From: Alviniconcha marisindica
Taxonomy: Eukaryota; Mollusca; Gastropoda; Provannidae
Assembly (NCBI GenBank): GCA_018857735.1
Contig: JABMCL010001097.1
Coordinates: forward strand, 197,501 to 261,500
Direction of reading: 5' to 3'
DNA length: 64,000 nucleotides
Each line of letters starts with the position of its first letter. Position 1 is the first letter of the stretch. The position numbers were made by a program, and so were the translations under genes. Positions 40,385-64,000 of this stretch are shown here, in pieces. The notes under the pieces are model-generated. The model was not told the DNA's origin. It ran no database searches and saw only the letters and a program-made list of their open reading frames with translations.

Positions 40385-40439
40385 CACCCACAAGTATGAG
40401 TGACGTTGGCTCAGACGGATTGGCGAAAAACGTGACGTT

Positions 40440-41160
40440 TAACGCATATAAAATCAAGGTCTACAATAAGCACCTCCAACACAACTAATTACTTTAACAG
40501 TTTAAATCTAACAAAAGGTTCAAACGAACACTTATTTTAATTAAACAATAAAAATATATAAAAATGCGCGCAAATTGTCAATGAAAACACCTTTCTCACG
40601 CAAAAACAGACAAACAAAACACAAACAAACAATAATATTAATGAAATTTGACCTACTTAGCACACAGTTGATGGAGAAATTAGGCAGAAGTTTTATCAAT
40701 ACAACTTTATTGCCAAGTGTCCAAAAAATTGCACTAGGAACGTTTTGTGGTGCCAAGTACACTGATAACACATTCATGCCAATCATAAAACAACATTAAA
40801 TTACAACAAATATAGCAAACATTGGGGTAAAAAGTCATTAATAAATAAGTACATTAGAAATCCAATTGACACCAAAGCTGCACATTTTCCATCAAAATTA
40901 CCTCTTTATGAGGTCTACCTCACAAAAATTGTGGTCCCAATAAAAGCAGTTATAATTTTTTACGAGAACAAATTAATCAAATAACCCGAGCAGCTTACTC
41001 TGCAGCCCACTATCATCCTGTTTTACTCCCATCATGACCCTAACCCCTTACTTCAATGATCAACCTGAGCGGATTATTGAACAAGCGGCAATTAATCCTA
41101 AATATTCTAGATTACCTATGATAAACCATGTGGTGAATATTCAAACCATTAATGCTGATG
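40440..41160. other. AT-rich intergenic sequence
   Basis: No coding, tandem or SINE signal. The largest frames (about 80 aa) have no recognised domain. Confidence 0.5.
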
Positions 41161-41235
41161 ATAATAATACGTAATATTTATATAGTACCTAATCCAACTA
41201 GACTGGCTCAAAGCACTTCAAACAAGAATAAACAT
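41161..41235 (-). mobile_element. LINE/SINE 3' tail fragment
   Basis: (ATA)n-rich start followed by ATATTTATATAGTACCTAA and CTCAAAGCACTTCAA, the usual tail layout of the other fragments, on the minus strand. Confidence 0.45.
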
Positions 41236-41459
41236 CACAATCAAAACATGAAACGTGCATACACCAAATAATCCAATGCCAACAGCAAAGTGCAGGCAAG
41301 CATGCACATATGCCAGAACAATTAACCCAAGCAAAACACACAAAAACTAAAAAGACATGCAATGCAGCAATACATGGACCATGCCGGACACATCTCATGA
41401 TTGCAAATCAAATGCAAAGAGATGATGATTAAAACAAAAACAAACAAAAAACACTTTGT

Positions 41460-41795
41460 TTCAAGTAAGTAAACATGGTGCTTAACGTCCACAGAAACCA
41501 TAAGGCTTATTAGGGACGGGGAGAAGGGGGGTAAAGGTGTATGGACTGAGGTGGGGGGAGAGGGAGATTATATACCTATCGCTACACTGTCACCACCAGA
41601 ATGACTTCTGCATTAGGGTGCGCAGCGATGAGAGCCATTTTAATGTTTCATAATTGTGAGGGACAAAGTCACAAGACTGTATCCACAGACACAACTTTTG
41701 AAGTGAAAGGAGAGCCGAAGCAGATTCGAACTGAGATCCCTCTGCTTACCAGCCTGAACGCCTTACCGCTAGGCCAAACCGGCTCACATTTGTTT
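41460..41795 (-). mobile_element. Complete-looking tRNA-derived SINE
   Basis: On the minus strand: head GTGAGCCGGTTTGGCCTAGC with GGTAAGGCGTTCAGGCTGG (A-box region), GTTCGAATC B box, then the body, ending with GGACGTTAAGCACCATGTTT at left. This is the uninterrupted counterpart of 665-1385. Confidence 0.8.
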
Positions 41796-42224
41796 CAAGA
41801 GTGCTGAGCTGCTACCAGTCAACCTGGCCGGTCTGAACTAAGGCCAGCAACAACTGGTAGGAGCTGTATTGGCGGTATAGGTTGTCCGGCCTTCAGAAGC
41901 GCCATCTGCAAACCGGGGAAGACTTCAAAGTATCAGTGTTTTTGTTGCTTTTATGTTGTAGAAGTGCAGAAGTTTTTTTTTCCCTTTTTTTTTTTTTAAA
42001 TGTCTGCCAAGTGGCAGTGTAGTCAACAAGCGTTTTTCAGTGACCTAGTGACTGTGGCCACCTATAGATGAAGACACTGCGGCATGCATAATTTAAGTAC
42101 TGTGAGACCGGAGGGCTGACTGTCAGTGCTGGCCGATCAGTAACAGAGATACTGTATGCATTGAATATGAATCTGTTAAAAAGAATGACACTTTGGGATG
42201 CCAGAACACACAAGTTGCAATCAG

Positions 42225-42425
42225 CGGATAGGTAGGTAGGTAGGTAATGCTGCTTAATGTCCTCGGATGTCGGTTGACATATCTCAGTTAGGGACAAGCT
42301 GAGACCGATGCCGAAGCATGGTTCAATATAGCTTTACGTCCACGGAAACCAGAAGGCTCGTTAGGACGGCCAGCACTGGACGGCCACCTCGACTCTCACA
42401 CAGCTCCTGAACCATCAGCGGGTAG
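42225..42425 (-). mobile_element. SINE copy (second member of the 20990 family)
   Basis: Contains TAGGTAGGTAGGTAATGCTG, TTAATGTCCTCGGATGTCGG, TTAGGGACAAGCTG, TACGTCCACGGAAACCAGAA and GGAGCTG-type blocks in inverse order to 20990-21182. Confidence 0.75.
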
Positions 42426-42861
42426 CCGAATAACTTGAAAATGAACAGTTTCATGTAATGGGGGTACAAACTACGCGGCCGCACCTTGCGGTTTTGTGGT
42501 TGACACGCGAAACTGTAATATTACCTGATATGCTAACATGGAGTAAGAAGTAGATTCTTCTGGCATGTTCTTTCCGTTCAGGTCAGCAAATGTCGTATTT
42601 CAAAGAGAATTTAAAAAAAAAAAAAAAGCGTTTCAAGTGAGTTTAATACTGAAAACTAAACCAGTATATTAAAGGCATTTTGTATGAAGAGAAGAAAACG
42701 GTGTACCGGCAAGTGTTTCAGTCACAACTGAAATTAAAATTAAAAATAGCGGGCCCAAACTGCTTCAGCCCGGTCAGTCCTCGGCAGAGACACTGCTCTT
42801 GCAATACCAGTTAGTAATATTTACACGGCCAAACACACTGAGTCTTCAGCTTTGCTTGGCC
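42426..42861. other. Non-coding intergenic
   Basis: Unique sequence; nothing recognised. Confidence 0.45.
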
Positions 42862-42876
42862 AGTGTGTGTGTGTGT

Positions 42877-42919
<43 letters not shown>
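42862..42919. repeat. (GT)n microsatellite
   Basis: GT run with one GGT interruption. Confidence 0.95.
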
Positions 42920-42923
<4 letters not shown>

Positions 42924-43189
42924 AATGCCATTATGTCAGGTAATGATTGCCGCTGCGGCCGTAACACTGGACCCATTCTAACCATATTTAGTCAGGCATC
43001 TATGCGGTCGGAGTGACACTGAGCCGGTCACGCCACGCGGTCCTAAGTCAGCCCGCGTCAGCAGATTTTTCCGGCCACTGACATAAACCAGTGTCCAATA
43101 TGGGCAGTATGGGTACACATGACGCCACGGGTCTGTGATGTTCGACTGATTGTGCGGCGGCAGACCGGACTGGAATTGGCGCCCACTGA

Positions 43190-43222
43190 TGTGTGTGTGT
43201 GTGTGTGTGTGTGCGCGCGCTA
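43190..43222. repeat. (TG)n with GCGCGC end
   Basis: Short TG run closing in GTGCGCGCGCTACG, about 460 bp upstream of the TMED start. Confidence 0.9.
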
Positions 43223-43524
43223 CGTATAAAGCATTTTTACTCCGCTGCCGCAGGTCAATCCAAATGTTGCTGAACCTGAAACTTCCAAAGCCGGAAAAAC
43301 CAATTAAAATTCTTATTCTCATTCAAATTCAGTTCCAATGGCATGTCTTAAGTTTACTGTTTCGAACTATAGTTGTTTGATTTTTATTTTAAATTAGTAA
43401 TATAATCTGTTACCTGATTATAATGCATCGACAATCAATTACTTGCGGGGTGGAGATCTTCTTCGGTCTCTATTTGGATCCAGTATTTTTAGGTCAAACT
43501 TTCATATCCGGCCACGTTTTGGGA

Positions 43525-43535
43525 GCCGCCATCTT
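43525..43535 (-). promoter_or_regulatory. YY1-type motif near the TMED start
   Basis: GCCGCCATCTT on the plus strand is AAGATGGCGGC on the minus strand, the classical YY1 site common close to transcription starts of TATA-less housekeeping genes. It lies 119 bp before the TMED ATG. Confidence 0.5.
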
Positions 43536-43653
43536 TGACAACACAAGCCGGCAGGACGCACTGTAAAGATTTTTCAGTGTTGTTAAAAGCTCTGGTACAA
43601 CTGGCCACCTTCCAGCATCTAGGGAAAAGATATCTACAGTTTGCGCCGAGACA

Positions 43654-56230
<12,577 letters not shown>

Positions 56231-57590
56231 TCATCTTGTGTGCCTGGAACATTTTTGCTTGGATTTTTTGGCGTTTTGTTTGTTTGTTCCGGGGTTGTTG
56301 TTTTTTTACGTGTGTTTGTGTAGGTGCGACTGAGAGTCTTCAGGGTAGGGTGTAGCTAAGTTGGGAGTGTGTGAACAAATGTTTTCTTTCCGTTTGTCAG
56401 CACGTGTTTAGGAATGCATAGTTTTGTGGGTCCCATGCAGGTCAGGTCTTATAGTTATACTGTGGAAGGAGAGAAAATAAGTGATTGTTTTGCCAGAAAA
56501 TGTTTTTAGTGAATGATGAGTTCAGCTTTTCGTTTGAAAAATGTTTGTGTTCTATTTATAGCTGAGCTGGGTTTTTTTTTTTTTTTTGTTTGTGTGTGTG
56601 TGCGTTGAAGAGCCAGTAATTTTGGAATGTTAAATTCACCCGTTTATGATTCTATGAAAGCATTTGAGCGAGAAGGTCTGTGTAAGATGTTTTGTTAGTG
56701 TGGCTGTTGTGTGTACAAGCGCACAAGCAAAGATAGAGTTTTTTTGTTTGTTTGTTTTTTGGTGGTAGGAGCTTCCCATCTAGGGAGGGTGAGTGGTCTT
56801 GGTGTATGTAGATTGCAGACAGGCTGAAAACGCTATTGAAAGCAAAGTTGGGTGTTGTTCCCTTTCCTGTGGTTCACCGGATGAACACGATGCGGAAGAT
56901 GAAAAGGTTGAGCTAGATACATCGATGTTCAAAGTTGCTCACATTGAAACTTCCTCTTTTTTCTCTGTTCTTTTTTGTTGTTGTTGTTGTTGTTGCACAT
57001 TGCTATTAAAAAGAAAGAAATTGGGTGGTTATTAAATTGTTTGTCTTCGTGGACAGTTATATAAGATATAGTCAGCACTTGGGGGATGGGGGGGGGGAAC
57101 AAAGGGGTCTACATGTACTACTGGTCAGTATTAATTACCAGTATTTTTGCGTGATAATTGGTAATGACAAAAAGAACAAAATCAGATCTTTGTTGCAAAC
57201 ATTGCATCCAAAAGATTGCAGCCCTTGGTAATTACAAAAGGAACAAAATCAGATCTTTGTTGCAAAATGGCATAACAAAATTGCAACCCTTTTTTATTCA
57301 TATTTTTATTTAGGAAAATGTCTGCAAGTTGATGTTTTTGTTTTTAAAAATAAAAATCAATGGTAGCCATTCAGTGTACACTAGCAAATCAACAAGTTTG
57401 GGTTTTACATGTATGTTGTTTCACTGTTTGCAGTTTTGTGTTGTGAGCTGTTATCAACTGTTCTTGTCAAAATGGGTGAAACTGAGAGTAATTTGGATGA
57501 GTTTGATGGTCCCTCAGGTTTCTGGTTGCATAGCAACCATTAGAGACCTCAGAGACCCAAGTTGGATTTATGTCATGTGGTAGTCAGTGG
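56231..57590 (+). other. Probable TMED 3' UTR and flank
   Basis: T-rich sequence after the stop codon, with a duplicated 66-bp block at 57165-57300 (AGAACAAAATCAGATCTTTG TTGCAAA). A candidate AATAAA lies near 57346. No other gene is recognised. Confidence 0.45.
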
Positions 57591-59290
57591 TATTGTGGTT
57601 CCACTCACAGTGGACTGACACCATGGTATTCAAGGCACTAGCCCTCTCCTCTGGATACCAAAGTAAAACACCATGGTATTCAAGGCACTAGCTCTCTTCT
57701 CTGGATACCAGAGACAAAGTAAAACACCATGTATTCAAGGCACTAGCTCTCTTCTCTGGATACCAGAGACAAAGTAAAACACCATGGTATTTAAGGCACT
57801 AGCCCTCTCCTCTGGATACCAAAGTAAAACACCATGGTATTCAAGGCACTAGCTCTCTTCTCTGGATACCAGAGACAAAGTAAAACACCATGTATTCAAG
57901 GCACTAGCTCTCTTCTCTGGATACCAGAGACAAAGTAAAACACCATGGTATTTAAGGCACTAGCCCTCCCCTCTGGATACCAAAGTAAAACACCATGGTA
58001 TTCAAGGCACTAGCTCTCTTCTCTGGATACCAGAGACAAAGTAAAACACCATGGTATTTAAGGCACTAGCCCTCTCCTCTGGATACCAAAGTAAAACACC
58101 ATGGTATTCAAGGCACTAGCTCTCTTCTCTGGATACCAGAGACAAAGTAAAACACCATGGTATTCAAGGCACTAGCTCTCTTCTCTTGATACCAGAGACT
58201 GAAGTAAAACACCATGATATTCAAAGCACTAGTTCTCTCTTCTTGATACCAGAGACAAAGTAAAACACCATGATGTTTAAGGCACTAGCCCTCTCCCCTG
58301 GATACCAGAGACAAAGTAAAACACCATGGTATTCAAGGAACTAGCTCTCTTCTCTGGATACCAGAGACTGAAGTGAAACACCGTGATACTCAAGAACTAG
58401 CTCTGTCCCCTGGATACCAGAGACAAAGAAAAAACACCATGATATTCAAGGCACGAGCCCTCTCCCCTGGATACCAGAGACAAAGTAAAACAACATGACA
58501 TTAAAGGAACTAGCCCTCTCCCCTGGATACCAGAGACAAAGTAAAACAACATGATATTAAAGGAACTAGCCCTCTCCCCAGGATACCAGAGACAAAGTAA
58601 AACATATTCAAAGAACTAGCCCTCTCCTCTGGATACCAAAGTAAAACACCATGATAGTCAATGCTCTAGCCCTCTCCACTGGATACCGGAGGCAAAGTAA
58701 AACAACATGATACTCAAGGAACTAGCCCTCTCCCCTGGATTCCAGAGACAAAGTAAAACATGATATTCAAGGCACTAGCCCTCTCCTCTGGATACCAAAG
58801 TAAAACACCATGATAGTCAATGCTCTAGCCCTCTCCACTGGATACCGGAGGCAAAGTAAAACAACATGATACTCAAGGAACTAGCCCTCTCCCCTGGATT
58901 CCAGAGACAAAGTAAAACAACATGATATTCAAAGCACTAGCCCTCTCCTCTGGATACCAAAGTAAAACAACATGATACTCAAGGAACTAGCCCTCTCCCC
59001 TGGATTCCAGAGACAAAGTAAAACATGATATTCAAAGCACTAGCCCTCTCCTCTGGGTACCAGAGACCGAGGTAAAACACCATGGTATTCAAGGAACTAG
59101 CCCCTGCCTCTGGATACCAGAGACCAAAGTAAAACACCCAGTTATTCAAGGAACTAGCCCCTGCCTCTGGATACCAGAGACCAAAGTAAAACACCCAGTT
59201 ATTCAAGGAACTAGCCCCTGCCTCTGGATACCAGAGACCAAAGTAAAAGACCCAGTTATTCAAGGAACTAGCCTCATTCCTGCAGGGAAT
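57591..59290. repeat. Minisatellite, about 54-60 bp unit, about thirty copies
   Basis: Units of ACACCATGGTATTCAAGGCA, CTAGCCCTCTCCTCTGGATA and CCAGAGACAAAGTAAA. Early units alternate two lengths (with or without GAGACA), while later units are more diverged and carry ACATGATATTCAAAG. The last three copies (59095-59270) are nearly identical and 57 bp long. Confidence 0.97.
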
Positions 59291-59587
59291 ATAGACCCGA
59301 GACCAAAGTAAGAACGGAGAATTAACCCTGTTGGGCCTGGCACCAGTCTTAACTGCCCCTGCGGCAACCACCATGTGAAGGGTTTTAGCGCCGGGTATTG
59401 AGTACAGGGGGCGCTGCACCAACTACCTGGTATCTGCATTCATAGATCACACACAGCCGCTGTATTTTGCACGCTCCTGGAAATGAGCAGAGAACAGAAG
59501 TGAACAGAGGGCACAGTTATATCTGGGGGTTTTACATTTGTTTTATCCTCCTCTTTCAGTAGGTTTTGGAAAGTGGGCAGAAAGAAA

Positions 59588-59995
59588 CAGCTTTTTGTAG
59601 TGTGGAAAACTTCAGCCACGCACAGGAAGGAAATAGCCTTGAAGTGTCTTCCCTTTTTCCTTATTCTTCGAAGCTTGCTTTTCCGATGGGGATGGGGGTT
59701 TGTGTTAACCTGTTTCCTGGCTTGGCTTTTTGTAGTGTGGAAAACTTCAGCCACGCACAGGAAGGAAATAGCCTTGAAGTGTCTTCCCTTTTTCCTTATT
59801 CTTCGAAGCTTGCTTTTCCGATGGGGATGGGGGTTTGTGTTAACCTGTTTCCTGGCCTGGCTTTTTGTAGTGTGGAAAACTTCAGCCACGCACAGGAAGG
59901 AAATAGCCATGAAGTGTCTTCCCTTTTTCCTTATTATTAGAAGCTTGCTTTTCCGATGGGGATGGGGGTTTGTGTTAACCTGTTTCCTGGCCGGG
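59588..59995. repeat. Tandem repeat, exactly 135-bp spacing, three copies
   Basis: CTTTTTGTAGTGTGGAAAAC starts at 59591, 59726 and 59861. Copies are over 95 percent alike by eye. Because 135 is a multiple of three, long frames stay open on both strands (up to 191 codons), but they have no recognisable domain and run past the array into unrelated sequence. Confidence 0.96.
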
Positions 59996-60039
59996 CTTTG
60001 AGTACAGCTGTCCACTGGCGCCCGATTCAGGATGGAATG

Positions 60040-60310
60040 TGTTGAGAACTTGGTTTTGAATTCCCAGTTGGCTTGGGTCAGACAGACAAGACAGTTTTTT
60101 ATTTTTTTTCTGAAGTGGCTTTGAATGCCCAGTTGGCTTAGGTCAGACAGACAAGACGGTGTTTTTTTCTAAAGTGGCATGCCTGACTTGGGGTGGAATG
60201 TGTTGAGGGTTGTGTTTAGGTCAGACAGACAAGACTGCTTTTTCTGAAGTGGCACGCCTAACTTGGGGTGGAATGTGCTGAGGGGTTTGTTTTCAATGCC
60301 CCGTTGTCTT
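60040..60310. repeat. Imperfect repeats, about 60-80 bp
   Basis: AATGCCCAGTTGGCTTAGGT with CAGACAGACAAGAC and TTTTTTCTGAAGTGGC recurs three to four times with indels, the last copy near 60240-60330. Confidence 0.8.
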
Positions 60311-60408
60311 AGGTCAGATGGAGACGACCATGTTCTTACTGAGAGTACCAGTGACCTACCCTTTTGGTGGCACCTGTTCGTGTCGCTCAAGGCCAAGCCT
60401 AAACGGGT

Positions 60409-61610
60409 CTGTAGTGTGACAGCGGAGATGAGACACCTGACGACTTTCTTTTTTTACCTGCAGCACTGCCAATCGTCTCTGACAAACTTCATTTTTTAAA
60501 TGTGGTAGAAAGTCAGTGGTGCACTTTAAGTAAAACCTTCAGTTTGATCGTGTCTTCCTGTGGGGCCGAGTGTGCCGAGAAGGCTAGTCCATGAAACACC
60601 TGAGACACCTGACGACTTTCTTTTTTTACCTGAAGCAGTGCTAATCATCTCTCACAAACCTCATTTTTTAAGCATGGTAGAAAGTCAGTGGTGCACTTTA
60701 AGTAAAACCTTCAGTTTGATCGTGTCTTCCTGTGGGGCCGAGTGTGCCAAGAAGGCTAGTCCATGAAACACCTGAGACACCTGACGACTTTCTTTTTTTA
60801 CCTGCAGCACTGCCAGTCGTCTCTGACAAACTTCATTTTTTAAGTGTGGTAGAAAGTCAATGGTGCACTTTAAGTCTTCAGTTTGATCGTGTCTTCCTGT
60901 GGGGCCGAGTTTGCCGAGAAGGCTAGTCCATGAAACACCTGAGACACCTGACGACTTTCTTTTTTTACCTGCAGCACTGCCAATCGTCTCTGACAAACTT
61001 CATTTTTTAAGTGTGGTAGAAAGTCAGTGGTGCACTTTAAGTCTTCAGTTTGATCGTGTCTTCCTGTGGGGCCGAGTTTGCCGAAAAGGCTAGTCCATGA
61101 AACACCTGAGACACCTGACGACTTTCTTTTTTTACCTGCAGCACTGCCAATCGTCTCTGACAAACTTCATTTTTTAAGTGTGGTAGAAAGTCAGTGGTGC
61201 ACTTTAAGTCTTCAGTTTGATCGTGTCTTCCTGTGGGGCCGAGTTTGCCGAGAAGGCTAGTCCATGAAACACCTGAGACACCTGATGACTTTCTTTTTTT
61301 ACCTGCAGCACTGCCAATCGTCTCTGACAAACTTCATTTTTTAAGTGTGGTAGAAAGTCAGTGGTGCACTTTAAGTCTTCAGTTTGATCGTGTCTTCCTG
61401 TGGGGCCGAGTGTGCCGAGAAGGCTAGCCCATGAAACACCTGAGACACCTGACGACTTTCTTTTTTTACCTGCAGCAGTGCTAATCGTCTCTGACAAACC
61501 TCATTTTTTAAGCGTGGTAGGAAGTCAGTGGTGCGCTTCAAGTCTTCAGTTTGATAGTGTCTTCCTGTGGGGCCGAATGTGCCAAGAAGGCTAGTCCATG
61601 AAGTGATCAT
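60409..61610. repeat. 167-bp tandem satellite, seven copies
   Basis: The phrase GGGGCCGAGTTTGCCGAGAA recurs at 167-bp intervals (about 60732, 60899, 61066, 61233, 61400, 61567), with the first spacing 172 bp. Each unit includes CGACTTTCTTTTTTTACCTG directly followed by CAG, a near-ideal splice acceptor on the plus strand. Copies are very similar, which suggests recent amplification. Confidence 0.97.
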
Positions 61611-63110
61611 GGTGACAGGATTTCCTGTGTTGAGTTGGATGCCGCATAGATACCAGTACACACATTATATATTATATATATACCTGTACATACATTGTAG
61701 TGAACTGAAGTGCTCACCATTGTTACTTTGCGTGCCTGAGTGTGGATTGGTTATTGATTGTGCGTGACTGCGCCTCGGTTGACAGTGTGTTGCGATGTGA
61801 TCAGTCTTTTTATTTTTAACATCAACAGAGCTGTATATGTGAGCAATTCCTTTTTTGTAATTTGTGTGTCCTGTGCTTTTGGTTGCAGTTCAGTCATTCG
61901 CAGTTTCGTTTCAGATTTGCTGGAAATGATTTTGCTTTTTGTTCATAAAACAGAATGTGTTGATGGTCCTTTGAAGTTCAGTGGCCATAGTCACAGTGAC
62001 CCTTTAAGTATCGTCCTTGTCCTTGCAAGACCTGGTGTCTGGCATAGCTTCAGTTTCATCAGACCTGTTCAGAGTCTTGTGCCAGCATTATGCTTTTCCG
62101 TTAATGTCATTGTTAGCATTTCACTTGCCATTTTGAGACTGGCTGTAGTGTTTAAACATATTTTTTTAAAGATTCTCTTGGGTCTGTCATTGTAAGTGGA
62201 GTTTGCCAGGGCAGCTGGAGGGATTTCTCCTTACCTTTGATCTCCAACTGCTGCAGGGTCTTTCACATGCCTGGCCAGTGGCCAGCGGTTTGTTCCCATA
62301 TATGCAGTGTCTAACTTTTTAAGCTCTCCAAATCAGGTCCTGATTCATTTCAGATCGCTGTCTATTCAGAATGCTGTGGAAAGCCTGTCCGCTCTCCTTT
62401 CTTTAGATCACAAATGTCCTAGGAAGCGAGTTGTCCAAGATTTTTCCCATGATCCATGCTATTTTCTGCTGATGTGTGAAAATGAGCCAGCAGGAAAATA
62501 GGTTTTGAATCTCCTGAACCTCACTGTTTTTGTTTGTTTTTGTTTTTTGTTCTTTTGTTGCTGTTTTTTGGTTGTTGATGCGTCAAATGGTACCACTTTG
62601 AAGCAAGATGTCCATCTGTATAAACAGAAAAAAGTGCTTAGGAATGTGCTAACAGAAAGATAATTTTGAAGTGAGTAATGCCAGCTTTAAATGTTTCTTG
62701 TAATGAGCAGAAATGTGGCGCTATCAACTAGCATGTTGACAAAGGCTTTAGTACTTGTACACAAAACCACTGGACTGTGCCATTTATTCCTTCTCATCTT
62801 GTCTTTGTGTACAATGCATGCATACAAAAGATCCAAATCACATTGGTGTCAAGTTTTGAGCAGTTGTATTAATTAACAAGTGGTTTTGGACACAAATGTT
62901 GGTGACTTGTGCAAGGGGAGAGAAAGATGACTGTTTGAGACTGTGAAATGTTTACTGTTTGAGAATGTGAAATGTTTGCATTTTGATCACGAATGTTTCT
63001 GAATAAATATGCAACAGAGAGAGAGAGAATGATGGCTGTTTGAGTTGGTAACATATTCCTGTTTTGTGTACCATGATCATTTTGATCTTATATCTTTTTT
63101 TAATTTTTGT
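61611..63110. other. No gene recognised
   Basis: Unique-looking AT-rich sequence. A 145-codon frame at 61758-62195 has no ATG start. AATAAA occurs near 63001 and could be a distal TMED polyadenylation signal. Confidence 0.4.
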
Positions 63111-63114
63111 ATAT

Positions 63115-63600
63115 GGCTGTTTGTCGACCACCTCACCTCAGGTGAGCTGTTAGTGCTTTACAGTGGCAAATATGTAGCGCTGTTTTCTGCTTCCAAGCGA
63201 CACCCTGTGCTCTAGTCGTACAGCGCAACTCTGAATCAGTGACTGTAGCTTTGTACAGCGCACCAGCACTGTTTGGTTGTTACATGGCAGGCGCCACATA
63301 AAACTGCTGCCGTCTCAGCACACGCTCTGTGTACACCATGCAACCCTGCACCAGTTCAAAGCCACACACCTAGGGTGCATGCCGTTAAGCTGTAACCTGC
63401 TGCCTGCACTTTTGGCAGAATAACTGGGACCTTTTACATACTGCTGGTGTAACACTGGGGTGGAATGAAATAGGGAAGTAAGAGCCAGCACTGAAAGTTG
63501 ACCCTGAAAAAGAAAAGAAAATCTGCTGGGGATCAAACCCCCAACCTTTCAATCACAAGTACTGCTTTACCGCTAAGCTGTCCTTGCTCCTGATATGCAA
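63115..63600 (-). mobile_element. tRNA-derived SINE
   Basis: The right end reads on the minus strand as GGACAGCTTAGCGGTAAAGC (A-box region) and GGGGGTTTGATCCCCAGCAG (B-box region). The body to the left includes CTTTGTACAGCGCACCAGC and GGTTGTTACATGGCAGGCGC. Not a functional tRNA, since the stems are not closed. Confidence 0.6.
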
Positions 63601-63647
63601 CAGAGAGGAGAAAGTGGCCGTTTGGGTCTGTGAGATGTTTTAAAGCT

Positions 63648-64000
63648 GTATCTGTCATCATCTGAGCATGCACAATCAACATGGTGTATCTGTCATCATT
63701 TGATCATGCGCAGTCAGCATGCCGTATCTGTCATCAATAATTTGATCATGCACAGTCAGCATGCCGTATCTGTCATCATTTGATCATGCACAGTCAGCAT
63801 GCCGTATCTGTCATCTTTTTTGATCATGCACAGTCAGCATGCCGTATCTGTCATCATTTGATCATGCACAGTCAGCATGCCGTATCTGTCATCATTGGAT
63901 CATGCACAGTCAGCAGGCCGTATCTGTCATCATTGGATCATGCACACTCAACGTGCCGTATCTGTCATCATTAATTTGATCTGCACAGTCAGCATGGCCG
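63648..64000. repeat. Minisatellite, about 38-43 bp unit, runs off the window
   Basis: Units of GATCATGCACAGTCAGCATG then CCGTATCTGTCATCATTT, about nine copies, cut by the right edge. Confidence 0.96.

Noticed and set aside
57591..59290. Minisatellite that might be read as a CRISPR or gene array
   Set aside because: No spacers, no cas-like genes and no maintained reading frame over the whole array.
60685..61661. Series of 96-103-codon minus-strand frames that look like a protein family
   Set aside because: They are the same 167-bp satellite read repeatedly; 167 is not a multiple of three, so each frame breaks into the next.
61758..62195. 145-codon plus-strand frame rich in hydrophobic residues
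   Set aside because: Its first codon is TTG, no ATG opens it, and no family or splice context supports it.

Overview
The window looks like nuclear DNA of a mollusc, probably a gastropod. Genes are sparse and split by introns, and the rest is filled with long dinucleotide microsatellites, minisatellites, tRNA-derived SINEs, LINE 3' ends and small DNA transposons. The best taxonomic clue is a large receptor built like the snail receptor GRL101 (CUB, C-type lectin, LDL-receptor class A and leucine-rich-repeat modules on a rhodopsin-type seven-helix core). No bacterial-style operon, rRNA, functional tRNA or CRISPR array was seen.

Three protein-coding genes can be supported. (1) A GRL101-like receptor on the minus strand (6990-11123, one exon, 1377 aa). 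(2) A DNAJA1-type (type I Hsp40) co-chaperone on the minus strand, with five coding exons between 26401 and 35093 (406 aa), all junctions in phase, and a heat-shock-element-like block at 40367-40384 in the probable promoter. (3) A TMED7/TMED3-type p24 cargo receptor on the plus strand, with three coding exons between 43654 and 56230 (210 aa) and a YY1-type motif just upstream. DNAJA1 and TMED are divergently transcribed from an interval of about 3 kb. They are housekeeping genes of cytosolic folding and early secretory transport; nothing shows a joint pathway with the receptor.

Layout: 1-4.8 kb, microsatellites, a SINE interrupted by a LINE end, a minisatellite and a LINE 3' end. 4.8-7.0 kb, a roughly 76-bp array homologous to the receptor's C-terminal coding sequence. 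7.0-11.1 kb, the receptor. 11.1-21 kb, minisatellites and compound microsatellites, a LINE reverse-transcriptase relic, a strong foldback and a two-subtype 34/35-bp array. 21-26 kb, a transposon with a perfect 9-bp target duplication, dispersed repeats and the probable 3' flank of DNAJA1. 26-35 kb, DNAJA1, whose first intron carries an array homologous to its own exon 2 edge plus a piggyBac-like relic. 35-43.5 kb, SINEs, AT-rich diverged sequence and both promoters. 43.6-56.2 kb, TMED, with a 10.2-kb intron holding piggyBac-like MITEs and arrays. 56.2-64 kb, four large tandem arrays and a SINE.

The most unusual theme is that two tandem arrays are recognisably homologous to the edge of a neighbouring coding exon (the receptor's 3' end and the 5' edge of DNAJA1 exon 2). 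A family of 9-bp-target-site foldback transposons with miniature 61-70-bp copies is the second. All homology statements come from reading the sequence by eye and from memory of protein families; no search was run.
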